From: Jeotgalibacillus salarius
GTDB lineage: Bacteria > Bacillota > Bacilli > Bacillales > Jeotgalibacillaceae
NCBI RefSeq assembly: GCF_004405125.1
Contig: NZ_SORX01000006.1
Location: forward strand, 124,001-188,000
Direction: 5' to 3'
DNA: 64,000 bases
Shown: positions 17,513-26,017 of the stretch, piece after piece
How the letters are laid out: each line of letters starts with the position of its first letter
Position numbering within the stretch: position 1 is the stretch's first letter
Notes under the pieces: model-generated
What the model was told of the DNA's origin: nothing
Seen by the model: the letters and a program-made list of their open reading frames with translations, nothing else
Database searches by the model: none
Translations under genes and position numbers: made by a program

Positions 17513-17743
17513 ATGAACTTCGAACATTTTGCGAAAGAACGCTGGCAGGGAAATTTAGTTACTTTTATCAAGGAAGCGCTGGACTTTTTTCAGATGAAAT
17601 CCCGTATTGAACAGGACGGAGAGCCTCACCTCTACCTGGACTCTATTGCAGAAGAAAATATGTTAACGAGACTCGTTGAAGCTACCGGGAAATACGCGGA
17701 TATTGAGGCGGCTTTTGGTGGAAGAGTGATCAGGAATTATTGA
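17513..17743 (+). CDS. 76-residue soluble protein of unknown function
   Basis: No hydrophobic segment; helical, with KEALDFFQMKSR and ENMLTRLVEATGKYADIEAAF. AAGGAG 7-8 bases before ATG. The phosphatase gene follows within 40 bases, so they are probably co-transcribed. No family recognised. Confidence 0.65.
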   Translation: MNFEHFAKERWQGNLVTFIKEALDFFQMKSRIEQDGEPHLYLDSIAEENMLTRLVEATGKYADIEAAFGGRVIRNY

Positions 17744-17778
17744 GAGGCTGATTAATTGTCATTACAAAGGAGCTGGAT

Positions 17779-18375
17779 ATTATTACTTCAATTCATATTA
17801 TCAGACACGGTGAAACAGACTGGAACGCAGAAGGACGGCTGCAGGGGGCAACGGATATTCCGATCAATAACACCGGGATTTTACAGGCACAGGAATGCGG
17901 ATATTTTCTGAAAAGTAGGCAGTGGGATGTATTGATTACGAGCCCCCTTCAAAGGGCAAAAAAGACTGCTGAAATTATGAATGAGGAACTGCGCCTCCCA
18001 TTCGTTGTGATGAATGAATTTTCGGAGCGGTATTTTGGTGACGCTGAAGGCATGACCAGAGAAGAGAGAATGGTCGCTTTTCCGGATAAAGCATATCCAA
18101 ATCAGGAAACCACAGAAGTGCTTCAGCAGCGACTCCTGAGCGGGTTGCAGCAAATCAACAGTGATTACGGGAACAAAAATGTACTGCTGGTCGCCCACGG
18201 CGCGATCATTGGTGCGGTTTTATCCATGCTTTCAGACGGTGAAATCGGTTCAAGAAAAACGAGATTAATTAACGGTGGCATCACAACGATAGATTTTGCT
18301 GAAGGCCGCTGGCACATCAGAGATTATAACCGTGTTGATCATCTGTCGGCGCATAGTGAGAGAGGGAGAGTTTGA
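17779..18375 (+). CDS. histidine phosphatase (phosphoglycerate-mutase fold), ATT start
   Basis: Cytosolic phosphatase of the 2-His superfamily, 198 residues. The catalytic RHGETDWN motif and ITSPLQRAKKT, ERYFGDAEG, and VAHGAIIGA motifs are all present. The frame upstream of RHG holds no ATG, GTG or TTG before a stop at 17749. The only placement that keeps the catalytic His is an ATT (17779) six bases after AAAGGAG. A TTG at 17932 would remove the catalytic motif. So either ATT is used, as in infC, or there is a sequence error. Substrate unknown (adenosylcobalamin phosphatase, phosphoglycerate mutase and broad-specificity members look alike). Confidence 0.8.
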   Translation: MITSIHIIRHGETDWNAEGRLQGATDIPINNTGILQAQECGYFLKSRQWDVLITSPLQRAKKTAEIMNEELRLPFVVMNEFSERYFGDAEGMTREERMVAFPDKAYPNQETTEVLQQRLLSGLQQINSDYGNKNVLLVAHGAIIGAVLSMLSDGEIGSRKTRLINGGITTIDFAEGRWHIRDYNRVDHLSAHSERGRV

Positions 18376-18404
18376 GTTTGTCTGATCTTTAATGTCAGAT
18401 AAAC
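18376..18404. terminator. hairpin between convergent phosphatase and AEC genes
   Basis: GTTTGTCTGA / TCAGATAAAC, mostly paired, overlapping the AEC stop codon. No clear T-run. Confidence 0.45.
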
Positions 18405-19306
18405 CCCACCCCATATAACACAAAAGGAATTGTCACTAAACTGAGCAGTGTACTGAAAAGAGTAGCACTCGAAACAAAATCAGGATCAGTTTCATATTGA
18501 ATGGCATACATCGTTGTATTAGCAGCAGTCGGCATTGCAGCAAGTATCACCATGATCTGCTTCAACTGTGCATCAATCGGTAGAAACAGAACAATCAATA
18601 GAGCAATGACCGGCGACACCACCAGTCTAAGCGTTAAAGATAGAGACAGTGGAGCAAGTGAGAACTTGTTGAATGGAATTTTTGCAAGTTGCATACCAAG
18701 TATCACCATTACAACTGGAATCGCAGCACCGCCCACCATGGAAACTGCCTCCATGAGCGGTCGGGAAAGCTCAACTGAGATCAATTGCAGCAAAACGCCT
18801 AGTGCAGCACTGTACATAATTGGTATGCGGAGAACTTCCTTCAGTGAGTACTTAAACGTAGCATCTTCAGAAGAACCTTTTGCAGCATAATAGACCCCCA
18901 CAGTGCACATCAATATTTGCTGAAGAACCATGATGATAATGGCATATTTCATTCCTGTCTCTCCAAATATAAATAATACTAACGGCGTCCCGTAATTTCC
19001 GTTATTCATAAAAGCAGAGGCCAGAATCATTCCGGATTTCTTCTTCTGCGAGTACCCTCTAAAATAACCAATTACATACACAACACTAATTAAGCTAAAA
19101 GCTAAAACCACAGTATAGAAAAGCATCATGACATAATCGATATTTAGATCTGCCTCGTAAAATACCTGGAACGTTAAAAACGGTGTTAATAAATATAGCG
19201 CCATCGTTGAAAGAGCCTTTGTGTCAAAACCGATTATTTTCTGTCCGATATAGCCGATCCCAAATATGAGAAAAACCGGAATAAGCACTGTGAAAAACCC
19301 CATCAT
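18395..19306 (-). CDS. AEC (auxin efflux carrier) family transporter
   Basis: 303 residues, ten hydrophobic segments in two five-helix halves; family signatures NNGNYGTPL in the middle and AAMPTAANTTMYA near the C-terminus. Bacterial members move malonate, malate or amino acids; the substrate is unknown here. Two Met codons begin the frame; the upstream GGATGATGG is only a weak ribosome site. Monocistronic. Confidence 0.88.
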   Translation of the reverse strand: MMGFFTVLIPVFLIFGIGYIGQKIIGFDTKALSTMALYLLTPFLTFQVFYEADLNIDYVMMLFYTVVLAFSLISVVYVIGYFRGYSQKKKSGMILASAFMNNGNYGTPLVLFIFGETGMKYAIIIMVLQQILMCTVGVYYAAKGSSEDATFKYSLKEVLRIPIMYSAALGVLLQLISVELSRPLMEAVSMVGGAAIPVVMVILGMQLAKIPFNKFSLAPLSLSLTLRLVVSPVIALLIVLFLPIDAQLKQIMVILAAMPTAANTTMYAIQYETDPDFVSSATLFSTLLSLVTIPFVLYGVGFI

Positions 19307-19335
19307 TCATCACCATCATCCTATATCATTTATTC

Positions 19336-19373
19336 AAAAAGAGACCAAAACGGAATCGATCTCCGCTTTGGTC
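19336..19373 (-). terminator. terminator of the LacI-controlled sugar operon
   Basis: GACCAAAGCGGA / TTCCGTTTTGGTC on the minus strand (one wobble), then TCTTTTTG. Confidence 0.8.
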
Positions 19374-19382
19374 CAGCCTGAT

Positions 19383-20432
19383 TTAATTCATATCTACCAG
19401 TACGCCTAACTTCACCATCTGATCAGTTTTGTTTGATTCAAGGGCACCTAAAATTACATCAAGAGATTTCATTCCCTCTTCTCCAGTAATTAATGGCTCT
19501 TTATTTTCAATAATTGATTCAACAAAATGATCAATCACATGTGTGTTTGTCTGTCCGCCAGCATCATTAGATTGAATTTTTGCCAGTTCATATTTTACAA
19601 TGTCTCCGTTACTATACTGAACAATCAGTGGATAGTCCGGATCTGCTTCAATTTTCAGTACAGCTTTTTCTGTATAGATGATCGTAGAATTATCTCCGCC
19701 GGACACATACGACCAGCTTGCTGCTAAAGTTCCGATCACACCAGACTGCATTCTTAAAATACAAACTGCATTATCGTCAATATCTGTACCTTCCTTCGCA
19801 CTCGATTCAACAAAGGCTCCGACCTGACTTACTTCGCCTAATAAATAGCGGATTAAATCTGACTTATGTACCCCCAGATCGCCAAGGGCTCCAATGAAGG
19901 CTTTATCCTTATCAAAAAACCAGCTGGATCTGCCATCAACACTCCAGCGTTCAGGACCCGGGTGACCGAATGTTGTCTTAAAGCTATACACCTTCCCAAG
20001 TTCACCGCTGTCTAAAAGCTTTTTCGCCCTCTGATGTGAAGGAACAAAGCGCTGATTGTGGGCAATCATTAACTTTTTATTATTCGTCTTTGCTGCCAGA
20101 TTCATTTCTTCGGCTTCTTCTCTTGAAGTAGCCATTGGCTTTTCACAAAGCACATGCTTCCCTGCGTTCAGTGCATCAATGCTGACTTTGGCATGAAGAT
20201 AGTTCGGTAAGCACACACTGACAGCGTCTATCGTTTCGTCCTGCAGCATCTCCTCATAACGCGTATAAGCTTTAGCACCGAATGCTTCAGCCATTTCCTG
20301 CGCACGTTCTTCTACTATATCTACAACTGCAGCAATCTCTGCACCCTCATTTTGCTGATATTCAAGCAGATGTCTTCTACTCGCAATACTTCCACATCCA
20401 ATTACCCCGACTCTTAACTTTTTAATATTCAT
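19383..20432 (-). CDS. Gfo/Idh/MocA-family NAD(P)-dependent oxidoreductase
   Basis: 349 residues. N-terminal Rossmann fold with GVIGCGSIASRRH (8-20) and CEKPMATS near 95 containing the EKP catalytic Lys; C-terminal substrate domain with GALGDLGVHKSDL carrying the catalytic DxxxH. Such enzymes oxidise sugars or inositols, often at C-3 or C-2. Last gene of the operon with a sugar ABC importer and a TIM-barrel isomerase, consistent with an oxidise-then-isomerise/cleave pathway (inference). Confidence 0.92.
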   Translation of the reverse strand: MNIKKLRVGVIGCGSIASRRHLLEYQQNEGAEIAAVVDIVEERAQEMAEAFGAKAYTRYEEMLQDETIDAVSVCLPNYLHAKVSIDALNAGKHVLCEKPMATSREEAEEMNLAAKTNNKKLMIAHNQRFVPSHQRAKKLLDSGELGKVYSFKTTFGHPGPERWSVDGRSSWFFDKDKAFIGALGDLGVHKSDLIRYLLGEVSQVGAFVESSAKEGTDIDDNAVCILRMQSGVIGTLAASWSYVSGGDNSTIIYTEKAVLKIEADPDYPLIVQYSNGDIVKYELAKIQSNDAGGQTNTHVIDHFVESIIENKEPLITGEEGMKSLDVILGALESNKTDQMVKLGVLVDMN

Positions 20433-20482
20433 GTTTGTTCTCCTTCCATCCTATCAAAATATTAAACTAACTCTTATTCCTT

Positions 20483-21301
20483 TTATCCTTTTACCGCTCC
20501 GCCAGTCAGGCCTTTGACAACCTTTTCCTGAGAGAACAGATATACGACTAAAATTGGTAAACTCGCTAAAGTCAATGCGGCCATTAAACCTGGAACATTT
20601 ACAGCAAAATCTCCTCTGAATGCCTGCAGACCCAATGGGAGTGTCATACTTTCCGGACTGGAGATCAGCACAAGTGCAAAGACGAATTCATTCCATAAAT
20701 GAATGGCGTTATAAATGATAACAGCCATTAATGCAGGCTTCAGCATTGGCATAATGACATGACGGAAAATTCCCAGATGCGTACAGCCATCCATCTGCGC
20801 TGCTTCTTCAAGCGATTTAGGAATCTCCCTCATAAACTGAGTCAAAATAAAGATAGAAATTGGTAAGCTGAATGCAATGTAAGGACCAATTAAAGCATAC
20901 AGCGTATCGTAAATGCCCATGCTTTCTGACAGTTTGAAAATTGGAATGAGCGTTGCATGAATCGGAAGCATCATCCCTGAGATAAACAGCAGAAAGAGCA
21001 CACGATTAAACTTAAATTTCATACGGCTGATCGGGTAGCTGGCAAGCGCTCCAATGATGACAACTGCTCCAACCGCTATGACTGTTACAATGACACTGTT
21101 GACAAAATAACTGGTCAGTCCGAGCTGGAATACATTTGTGAAGTTCTCAAGTGTAAATGATGTAAAAAGTGAAAAAGGCTGTTCAAAGAACTCACCCTGT
21201 GTTTTCAGAGCTGTTGAGATCATATAGACAAAAGGATAGCCGGAGACAATCAGCAGAATAACTGCTACGAGGTACAATGGAATTTTTGATAGTGATTTCA
21301 T
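20483..21301 (-). CDS. carbohydrate ABC transporter permease (MalG type)
   Basis: 272 residues, six membrane helices; the EAA loop EEAAQMDGCTHLGIFRHVIMP, cited by its core EAAQMDGC, contacts the ATPase. Overlaps the preceding permease by four bases. No ATP-binding subunit is in this operon, so it must use a shared MsmX-type ATPase, as is usual for CUT1 systems in Bacillales. Confidence 0.93.
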   Translation of the reverse strand: MKSLSKIPLYLVAVILLIVSGYPFVYMISTALKTQGEFFEQPFSLFTSFTLENFTNVFQLGLTSYFVNSVIVTVIAVGAVVIIGALASYPISRMKFKFNRVLFLLFISGMMLPIHATLIPIFKLSESMGIYDTLYALIGPYIAFSLPISIFILTQFMREIPKSLEEAAQMDGCTHLGIFRHVIMPMLKPALMAVIIYNAIHLWNEFVFALVLISSPESMTLPLGLQAFRGDFAVNVPGLMAALTLASLPILVVYLFSQEKVVKGLTGGAVKG

Positions 21302-22242
21302 TCAGAAAATACCCCCTTCTTTTGTCGATAGTAATCCAGCACCTGAATGATAATGACAACGATCAGTGCGATAAAGAACATCACGAATGCAATCGCACTT
21401 GCATAACCCATGTTAAAGTTCACAAAAGCCTGCTTAAACATATACGTCCCCATTAGTTCTGTCGCATGGTTGGGACCTCCGCCTGTCATGACATAGAAAA
21501 TATCAAACGCTTTGAGTGAACCGACAATCGCCAAAATTGATGAACTGACAATTGTTGGCATCAGTAGTGGTAAGGTGATTTTGATAAATTTATGCCAGGG
21601 CTTTGCACCATCGATCTCAGCAGCTTCATATAATTCTTCCGGAATACCTACAATGGCTGCGCGGAAAAGAATCATATAAAACGGAGCAAACTGCCACACA
21701 ATAACGAATAATACAGCAATCAAAGCAGAATTTTCACCGCTTAGCCATGCTACATTTTCAAATCCAAAAAAGTTGATTAACTGGTTAATTGACCCGTTGA
21801 TTGGATCGAACATATAAATCCATAACAGACCGATCGCAACAGTCGACATCAGAAACGGAAAGAAGTAAACGCTGCTCATCAGCTTGATCCCTTTGATTGG
21901 TGCAAATAACATTAATGCCATGATTAACCCAAGTGGGATCTGCACAAAGACTGATGTTAAAGTAATCCAGGTATTATTCAATAATGCAGTCCAGAAAATA
22001 CTGTCATTAAAAAGCTGAACATAGTTCTGCAGGCCAATAAATGTCCCGACATTACTGCCGCTCCAGTCATAAAAACTGTAATTCAGGGTTGCAAGTATTG
22101 GATAGATCACATAAAGCGCATAAACAATCAGAGCAGGAGAGACAAAAAGAGTAATCGTAAGTACATTTTTCATTTTTCGTTTTTTTGCTTTCACTTTTGC
22201 TTCTGCTTTAACCTGTGAAAGTGAAGTGTGAACCTGCTGCAT
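21298..22242 (-). CDS. carbohydrate ABC transporter permease (MalF type)
   Basis: 314 residues, six helices after a basic N-terminus (KAEAKVKAKKRKMK); EAA loop core EAAEIDGAKPWHKF. AGGGGG-type ribosome site. Forms the channel with the adjacent MalG-type partner. A hairpin precedes it. Confidence 0.93.
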   Translation of the reverse strand: MQQVHTSLSQVKAEAKVKAKKRKMKNVLTITLFVSPALIVYALYVIYPILATLNYSFYDWSGSNVGTFIGLQNYVQLFNDSIFWTALLNNTWITLTSVFVQIPLGLIMALMLFAPIKGIKLMSSVYFFPFLMSTVAIGLLWIYMFDPINGSINQLINFFGFENVAWLSGENSALIAVLFVIVWQFAPFYMILFRAAIVGIPEELYEAAEIDGAKPWHKFIKITLPLLMPTIVSSSILAIVGSLKAFDIFYVMTGGGPNHATELMGTYMFKQAFVNFNMGYASAIAFVMFFIALIVVIIIQVLDYYRQKKGVFSE

Positions 22243-22258
22243 GGATAATCCCCCTTTA

Positions 22259-22284
22259 ACAAAAGAAAGGGGATCGCTCCCCTT
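22259..22284 (-). terminator. intra-operon hairpin between binding protein and permease
   Basis: AAGGGGA / TCCCCTT with a 4-base loop and TTCTTTT on the minus strand. Probably a partial terminator that makes the binding protein more abundant than the permeases. Confidence 0.6.
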
Positions 22285-22296
22285 CCTGACTATTGG

Positions 22297-23598
22297 TTAC
22301 TCCAAATCCTCTTTTGCCTTAGCCTCCATTTTTTCAGCTGCTTCTTCAGGCGTCATTGATAGTCCGAAAAGTGCCTGTGTTGTATCCTTATGCAATTCTG
22401 CTAACTCAGGAGGAAGCGTCTGGTCATAAGGCATCTGAAGGTGATTAGCTTCTTCAGCGATCTGATACATGCGGTTAACAAATTCATCCTCAGGCTCAAC
22501 ACCGCTAACGCCAGTTAATGAACCAGTACGATTTGTATATGCCTCTGCTGTTTCAGTACTTGTTAGTTCCTTAATCAGTTCAGTTGCAAGATCAGGATGC
22601 TCACTTGCGGCAGCAACAGACCATACAGGCCCCGTTGATGCACCTACATCGGCGCTGCTACCTTCTCCACCTTCGACCTCTGGGAATACAAAGAAATCAA
22701 GCTTCTCTTCAAATTCAGGTGCTTCAGTGCGCACGTTATTCAGGAATGAGATCGTAATATCCATCATTGCCGCCTGTCCTGAATACATCAGCTGACGACC
22801 CTGGCCTTCATCATAAGGAACACCGTTGAATCCGGAATTAAACGCATCCATTTCGACAAGCTCCTGAATGTACTCGCCTGCTTCAACATAAGCAGGATCA
22901 TCAAACCCTCTGCCATCTCTGGTGAATGCTTCGTTGAATAGTTCAGGACCGCCAATACGGCTGGCAAAGTTCATTAAATAATACGCACCAGGCCATTTTG
23001 TCTGGTTTGCTAAAGCAAGTGGGATCACATCATTTTCTTTCAGGGTCTCGATAATCTGAACCAACTCATCATACGTTTCAGGCGGCGTCAAACCGTATTC
23101 ATCAAAAATTTCTGTGTTATAGAAAACAAGATCAAGAGACAATCCTAAAGGAAGACCATAGACTTCATTTTCAAAAGTAGCATTATCAAGCGCAAGCTCA
23201 TTAAAATGTTCTTTATCAATACTGTCTGTTACATCAAGCACCTGACCTTCTTCAACAAACTGATTTAACCAGCCGCCACCCCAGCTGTGAAAAACATCCG
23301 GAGGATTTCCACCTGACATTGAAACCGCAAGCTTCTGCTTATATGCATCATTCGCTGCACGCAGCATTTTCACTTCAACATCAGGATTATTTTCTTCAAA
23401 CCGCGCAACAGCTTCTTCATACACCTTTTCTTTTTCGCCGGGATCTATGTACCAAAATTCCAATACCTTGTTTTCTGAATCAGATTCCTCAGCTGATCCA
23501 TTTCCTGAACTGGACTCAGTACCGGATCCACCACCTGGTGCACAAGCCGTGACGACCAACATTGATAATGCTGTAGTAAGTAAAAAGAATCGATTCAT
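22297..23598 (-). CDS. sugar ABC transporter substrate-binding lipoprotein
   Basis: 433 residues, signal peptide with lipobox VTAC (Cys about 19), Ser/Gly/Glu-rich linker, then a family-1 solute-binding fold (LEFWYIDPGE..., NPPDVFHSWGGGW, DVFYNTEIFDEYGLTPPETYDEL shown by short motifs). Anchored outside the membrane and delivers sugar to the two permeases. The ligand is not evident from sequence. Confidence 0.92.
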   Translation of the reverse strand: MNRFFLLTTALSMLVVTACAPGGGSGTESSSGNGSAEESDSENKVLEFWYIDPGEKEKVYEEAVARFEENNPDVEVKMLRAANDAYKQKLAVSMSGGNPPDVFHSWGGGWLNQFVEEGQVLDVTDSIDKEHFNELALDNATFENEVYGLPLGLSLDLVFYNTEIFDEYGLTPPETYDELVQIIETLKENDVIPLALANQTKWPGAYYLMNFASRIGGPELFNEAFTRDGRGFDDPAYVEAGEYIQELVEMDAFNSGFNGVPYDEGQGRQLMYSGQAAMMDITISFLNNVRTEAPEFEEKLDFFVFPEVEGGEGSSADVGASTGPVWSVAAASEHPDLATELIKELTSTETAEAYTNRTGSLTGVSGVEPEDEFVNRMYQIAEEANHLQMPYDQTLPPELAELHKDTTQALFGLSMTPEEAAEKMEAKAKEDLE

Positions 23599-23654
23599 CA
23601 GTTAAATCCCCCTATGTTTTATTTATTGCTCCACTTTCTTCCCCTTTGTTCGTG

Positions 23655-24410
23655 TTACACTGTTTGTTTTTTCAAATAATTGATGCTTTGCTCTATACTC
23701 TCCAGTGGCGTTTTTCTGCTTTGATCCTGTTCAATGATCCACCATTCCACAGGGACAGAAGCTGTATGTTCGAGCACTGCTTCAATGTCAACTCCTCCTG
23801 TACCCAGTTCTGCAAAAAACTCTTCTCCGTCTGTCGTCATATCTTTTAAATGGACAAGAGGTGTACGTTCTTGATATTTCTTTAGCCATTCAACCGGATC
23901 TTCTCCAGCCTTTTTCAGCCAGTACACATCAAATTCTGCTTTTACCCAATCAGGATTGGACTGGTCCATAATGTACGCAAGCGGAACGACTCCATCTTCA
24001 AATGGGAGAAGTTCAAAATCATGATTATGATAAGAAAGCGTGATTCCTTCAGCGGCGCTCATTTCTCCAACCTCATTCAAAGTCTGAACGAGTTTTTCGT
24101 AATCCTCTCTTGAGTGACGATCCCTTGGCAGCACCGGACAGACAATGTGATCGCAGCCCAATACCTTCTGCTCACGAATGACCTGTTCAGGCTCTGATTC
24201 CAATCGTGCAAGCTGCACATGATTGGAAGCCGCTTTTAAATTCAGATTATCCAGAACGGCTTTTAACTCCGCAGCTGACATTCCTCCATAGCCAGCAAGC
24301 TCCACCCCATCAAACCCTAAATCAGCAACTTTTTTCAGCGTTCCGGTAAAATCCTTTTCACACTCGTTTCTTAAAGAATACATCTGCACTGCAATTCCAT
24401 TTTTACTCAT
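23655..24410 (-). CDS. sugar phosphate isomerase/epimerase (xylose-isomerase-like TIM barrel)
   Basis: 251 residues, AP_endonuc_2 fold. Metal-binding residues are visible in LSYHNHDFEL (H), KAEFDVYWL (E/D), LVHLKDM (H), and the E of WWIIEQDQ. Family members isomerise keto-sugars or act on 3-keto-glycosides. It is the first gene of the operon, preceded by two LacI-type operators. With the dehydrogenase at 19383 it could form an oxidative glycoside-breakdown route; that is inference. Confidence 0.88.
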   Translation of the reverse strand: MSKNGIAVQMYSLRNECEKDFTGTLKKVADLGFDGVELAGYGGMSAAELKAVLDNLNLKAASNHVQLARLESEPEQVIREQKVLGCDHIVCPVLPRDRHSREDYEKLVQTLNEVGEMSAAEGITLSYHNHDFELLPFEDGVVPLAYIMDQSNPDWVKAEFDVYWLKKAGEDPVEWLKKYQERTPLVHLKDMTTDGEEFFAELGTGGVDIEAVLEHTASVPVEWWIIEQDQSRKTPLESIEQSINYLKKQTV

Positions 24411-24427
24411 TCATGCTCCTCCTTTTA

Positions 24428-24447
24428 AAATGTAATCGTTTACATTT
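24428..24447 (-). promoter_or_regulatory. LacI-type operator 1 (imperfect)
   Basis: TGTAATCGTTTACA flanked by AAA/TTT, a near-perfect palindrome with one mismatch, 20 bases before the isomerase start. Likely bound by the regulator at 24527. Confidence 0.8.
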
Positions 24448-24492
24448 TTGTTTTTACTACTTCTTATTTATAAGGTAAATACCACACGCGAA

Positions 24493-24512
24493 AAATGTAA
24501 TCGATTACATTT
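24493..24512 (-). promoter_or_regulatory. LacI-type operator 2 (perfect)
   Basis: AAATGTAATCGATTACATTT, a 20-bp perfect palindrome with central CG, located between the LacI gene and the operon it faces. The centre-to-centre distance to operator 1 is about 65 bases, suitable for looping. Confidence 0.85.
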
Positions 24513-24526
24513 TATTATTCAAGACT

Positions 24527-25540
24527 TCACTGTGAAGTCTCAACGATATTCGACCCACATGATTCACGAATGATTAATTCACTTTTTAATGTAATTCTCT
24601 TGTTCTCAAAATCCGGATCATCAAGCTTTTGAAGTAATAGCTCCATTGCGATATTGCCCATTTCCACCGCTGGCTGCGCGATCGTTGTCACACCAGGATC
24701 GAATATAGATGAGAAACGGATATTATCAAATCCTACTACTGCCAGGTCTTTGGGAACGGATAATCCCTTTTTCTTTGACGCATTAATTGCGCCCATTGCC
24801 ATTTCATCATTTGCAGCAAAGACGGCAGTTGGCGGTTCTGGAAGTATTAAAAGTTCACACATTTGCTGATAACCAGTTTCATAGGAGAAATCTCCTTCGC
24901 GGATCAGATCTTTACTCTCATCAATATGGTACTCCTTCAACGCCTGATTATAACCGGATAAACGATCAAAACTAAGCAGAGAGTTCATTGGACCTGAAAT
25001 ATGACCAATTCTTTTGTGTCCCTGTTTAATTAAATGTTCAGTAGCTTCGAAGCTGCTTTTAATGTTATCAATACAAACTGTTGCAATCTCGACATCATCC
25101 ACATATTCAGAAGCTAATACCAGGGGATATTTATCTTTCAACTCAGATAGAATGTCGTGATCGATCTTTCCAGACAGCAAAATCAATCCATCTACCTGTC
25201 TTTGATGCAGTAAGTTCAGGAAGTCGTATTCCTTCTCCACATCGCGATTTGTATTACCGAGCAAAACCCGGAAATTTTTCTCAGAGGCTGTAGCTTCAAT
25301 CCCACGTACAATCTGAGAAAAGATCGTGTTAGCAATGTTGGGGACGATTACTAAAATCGTATTGGTCTTATTTCTTCTGAAATGACGCGCCAGCACATTC
25401 GGCTGATAATTTAACTCTTCAATACTGTTTAATACTTTTAGACGTGTATGCTCTTTCACACTCTCAGGATTACGTAAAACCCTCGAAACAGTTGCAGTCG
25501 ATACATTAGCTAATCTAGCTACATCAACCATTTTCACCAT
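24527..25540 (-). CDS. LacI-family transcription regulator of the sugar operon
   Basis: 337 residues. N-terminal helix-turn-helix VDVARLANVSTATVSRVLRN, given as its core VSTATVSRVL, with hinge helix NVLARHFRR; C-terminal periplasmic-binding-like domain (VIVPNIANTIF..., FAANDEMAMGA). It lies upstream of the operon on the same strand. Its own upstream region holds a third copy of the operator, which implies autoregulation. Confidence 0.93.
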   Translation of the reverse strand: MVKMVDVARLANVSTATVSRVLRNPESVKEHTRLKVLNSIEELNYQPNVLARHFRRNKTNTILVIVPNIANTIFSQIVRGIEATASEKNFRVLLGNTNRDVEKEYDFLNLLHQRQVDGLILLSGKIDHDILSELKDKYPLVLASEYVDDVEIATVCIDNIKSSFEATEHLIKQGHKRIGHISGPMNSLLSFDRLSGYNQALKEYHIDESKDLIREGDFSYETGYQQMCELLILPEPPTAVFAANDEMAMGAINASKKKGLSVPKDLAVVGFDNIRFSSIFDPGVTTIAQPAVEMGNIAMELLLQKLDDPDFENKRITLKSELIIRESCGSNIVETSQ

Positions 25541-25598
25541 CAGGCTTCTCTCCTTACATTGATCACACCTTTAAAAACAAATTGGCTACAATCTGTAA

Positions 25599-25612
25599 TG
25601 TAATCGATTACA
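25599..25612 (-). promoter_or_regulatory. LacI-type operator 3, autoregulatory
   Basis: TGTAATCGATTACA, identical in core to operator 2, 59-72 bases upstream of the lacI-like start. Confidence 0.85.
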
Positions 25613-25761
25613 TTTTCAGTATAGAGAACTTAATTCTGAATTGCAAGACAATTTTTAAAAAATATTTTCAGACTAAAAAATTGAATGTCTAATCATTAAA
25701 TAACACTTTTTTTGATTGCTGTACGTTACATTCAACTCATTTTCATCAAGGTTCTGCTAAA

Positions 25762-25893
25762 GCCGGCTGTTGATTTCCGCTTCAGGCGGACGCTTTCCGC
25801 GGCCGGGCGCTGAGCTATCAGGCTTCGCCGTGATGATCTCACCTGTCCCTTCCTGCCGCAGGAGTCACCGCCTTACGCTCCAATCACCAGCTG
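25762..25893. repeat. GC-rich dispersed palindromic element
   Basis: A 132-base imperfect inverted repeat, visibly richer in GC than its neighbours. The left arm contains TTGATTTCCGCTTCAGGCGG and the right arm reads back as TGATTGGAGCGTAAGGCGG. I recall similar elements as multicopy intergenic palindromes in Bacillaceae/Planococcaceae genomes. The 477-base gap 25541-26017 otherwise holds only the operator. Confidence 0.65.
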
Positions 25894-26017
25894 TGCAGAA
25901 ACAACAATGAACTTTAACAAAGCTTTCATCAAAAGAAATACAAATAACCTCTTGTTCACCATTTCCTCCCATCTTTCCTCTTTGCTATACTTCTACTTGA
26001 AAGCGCAGGTGATTCTA

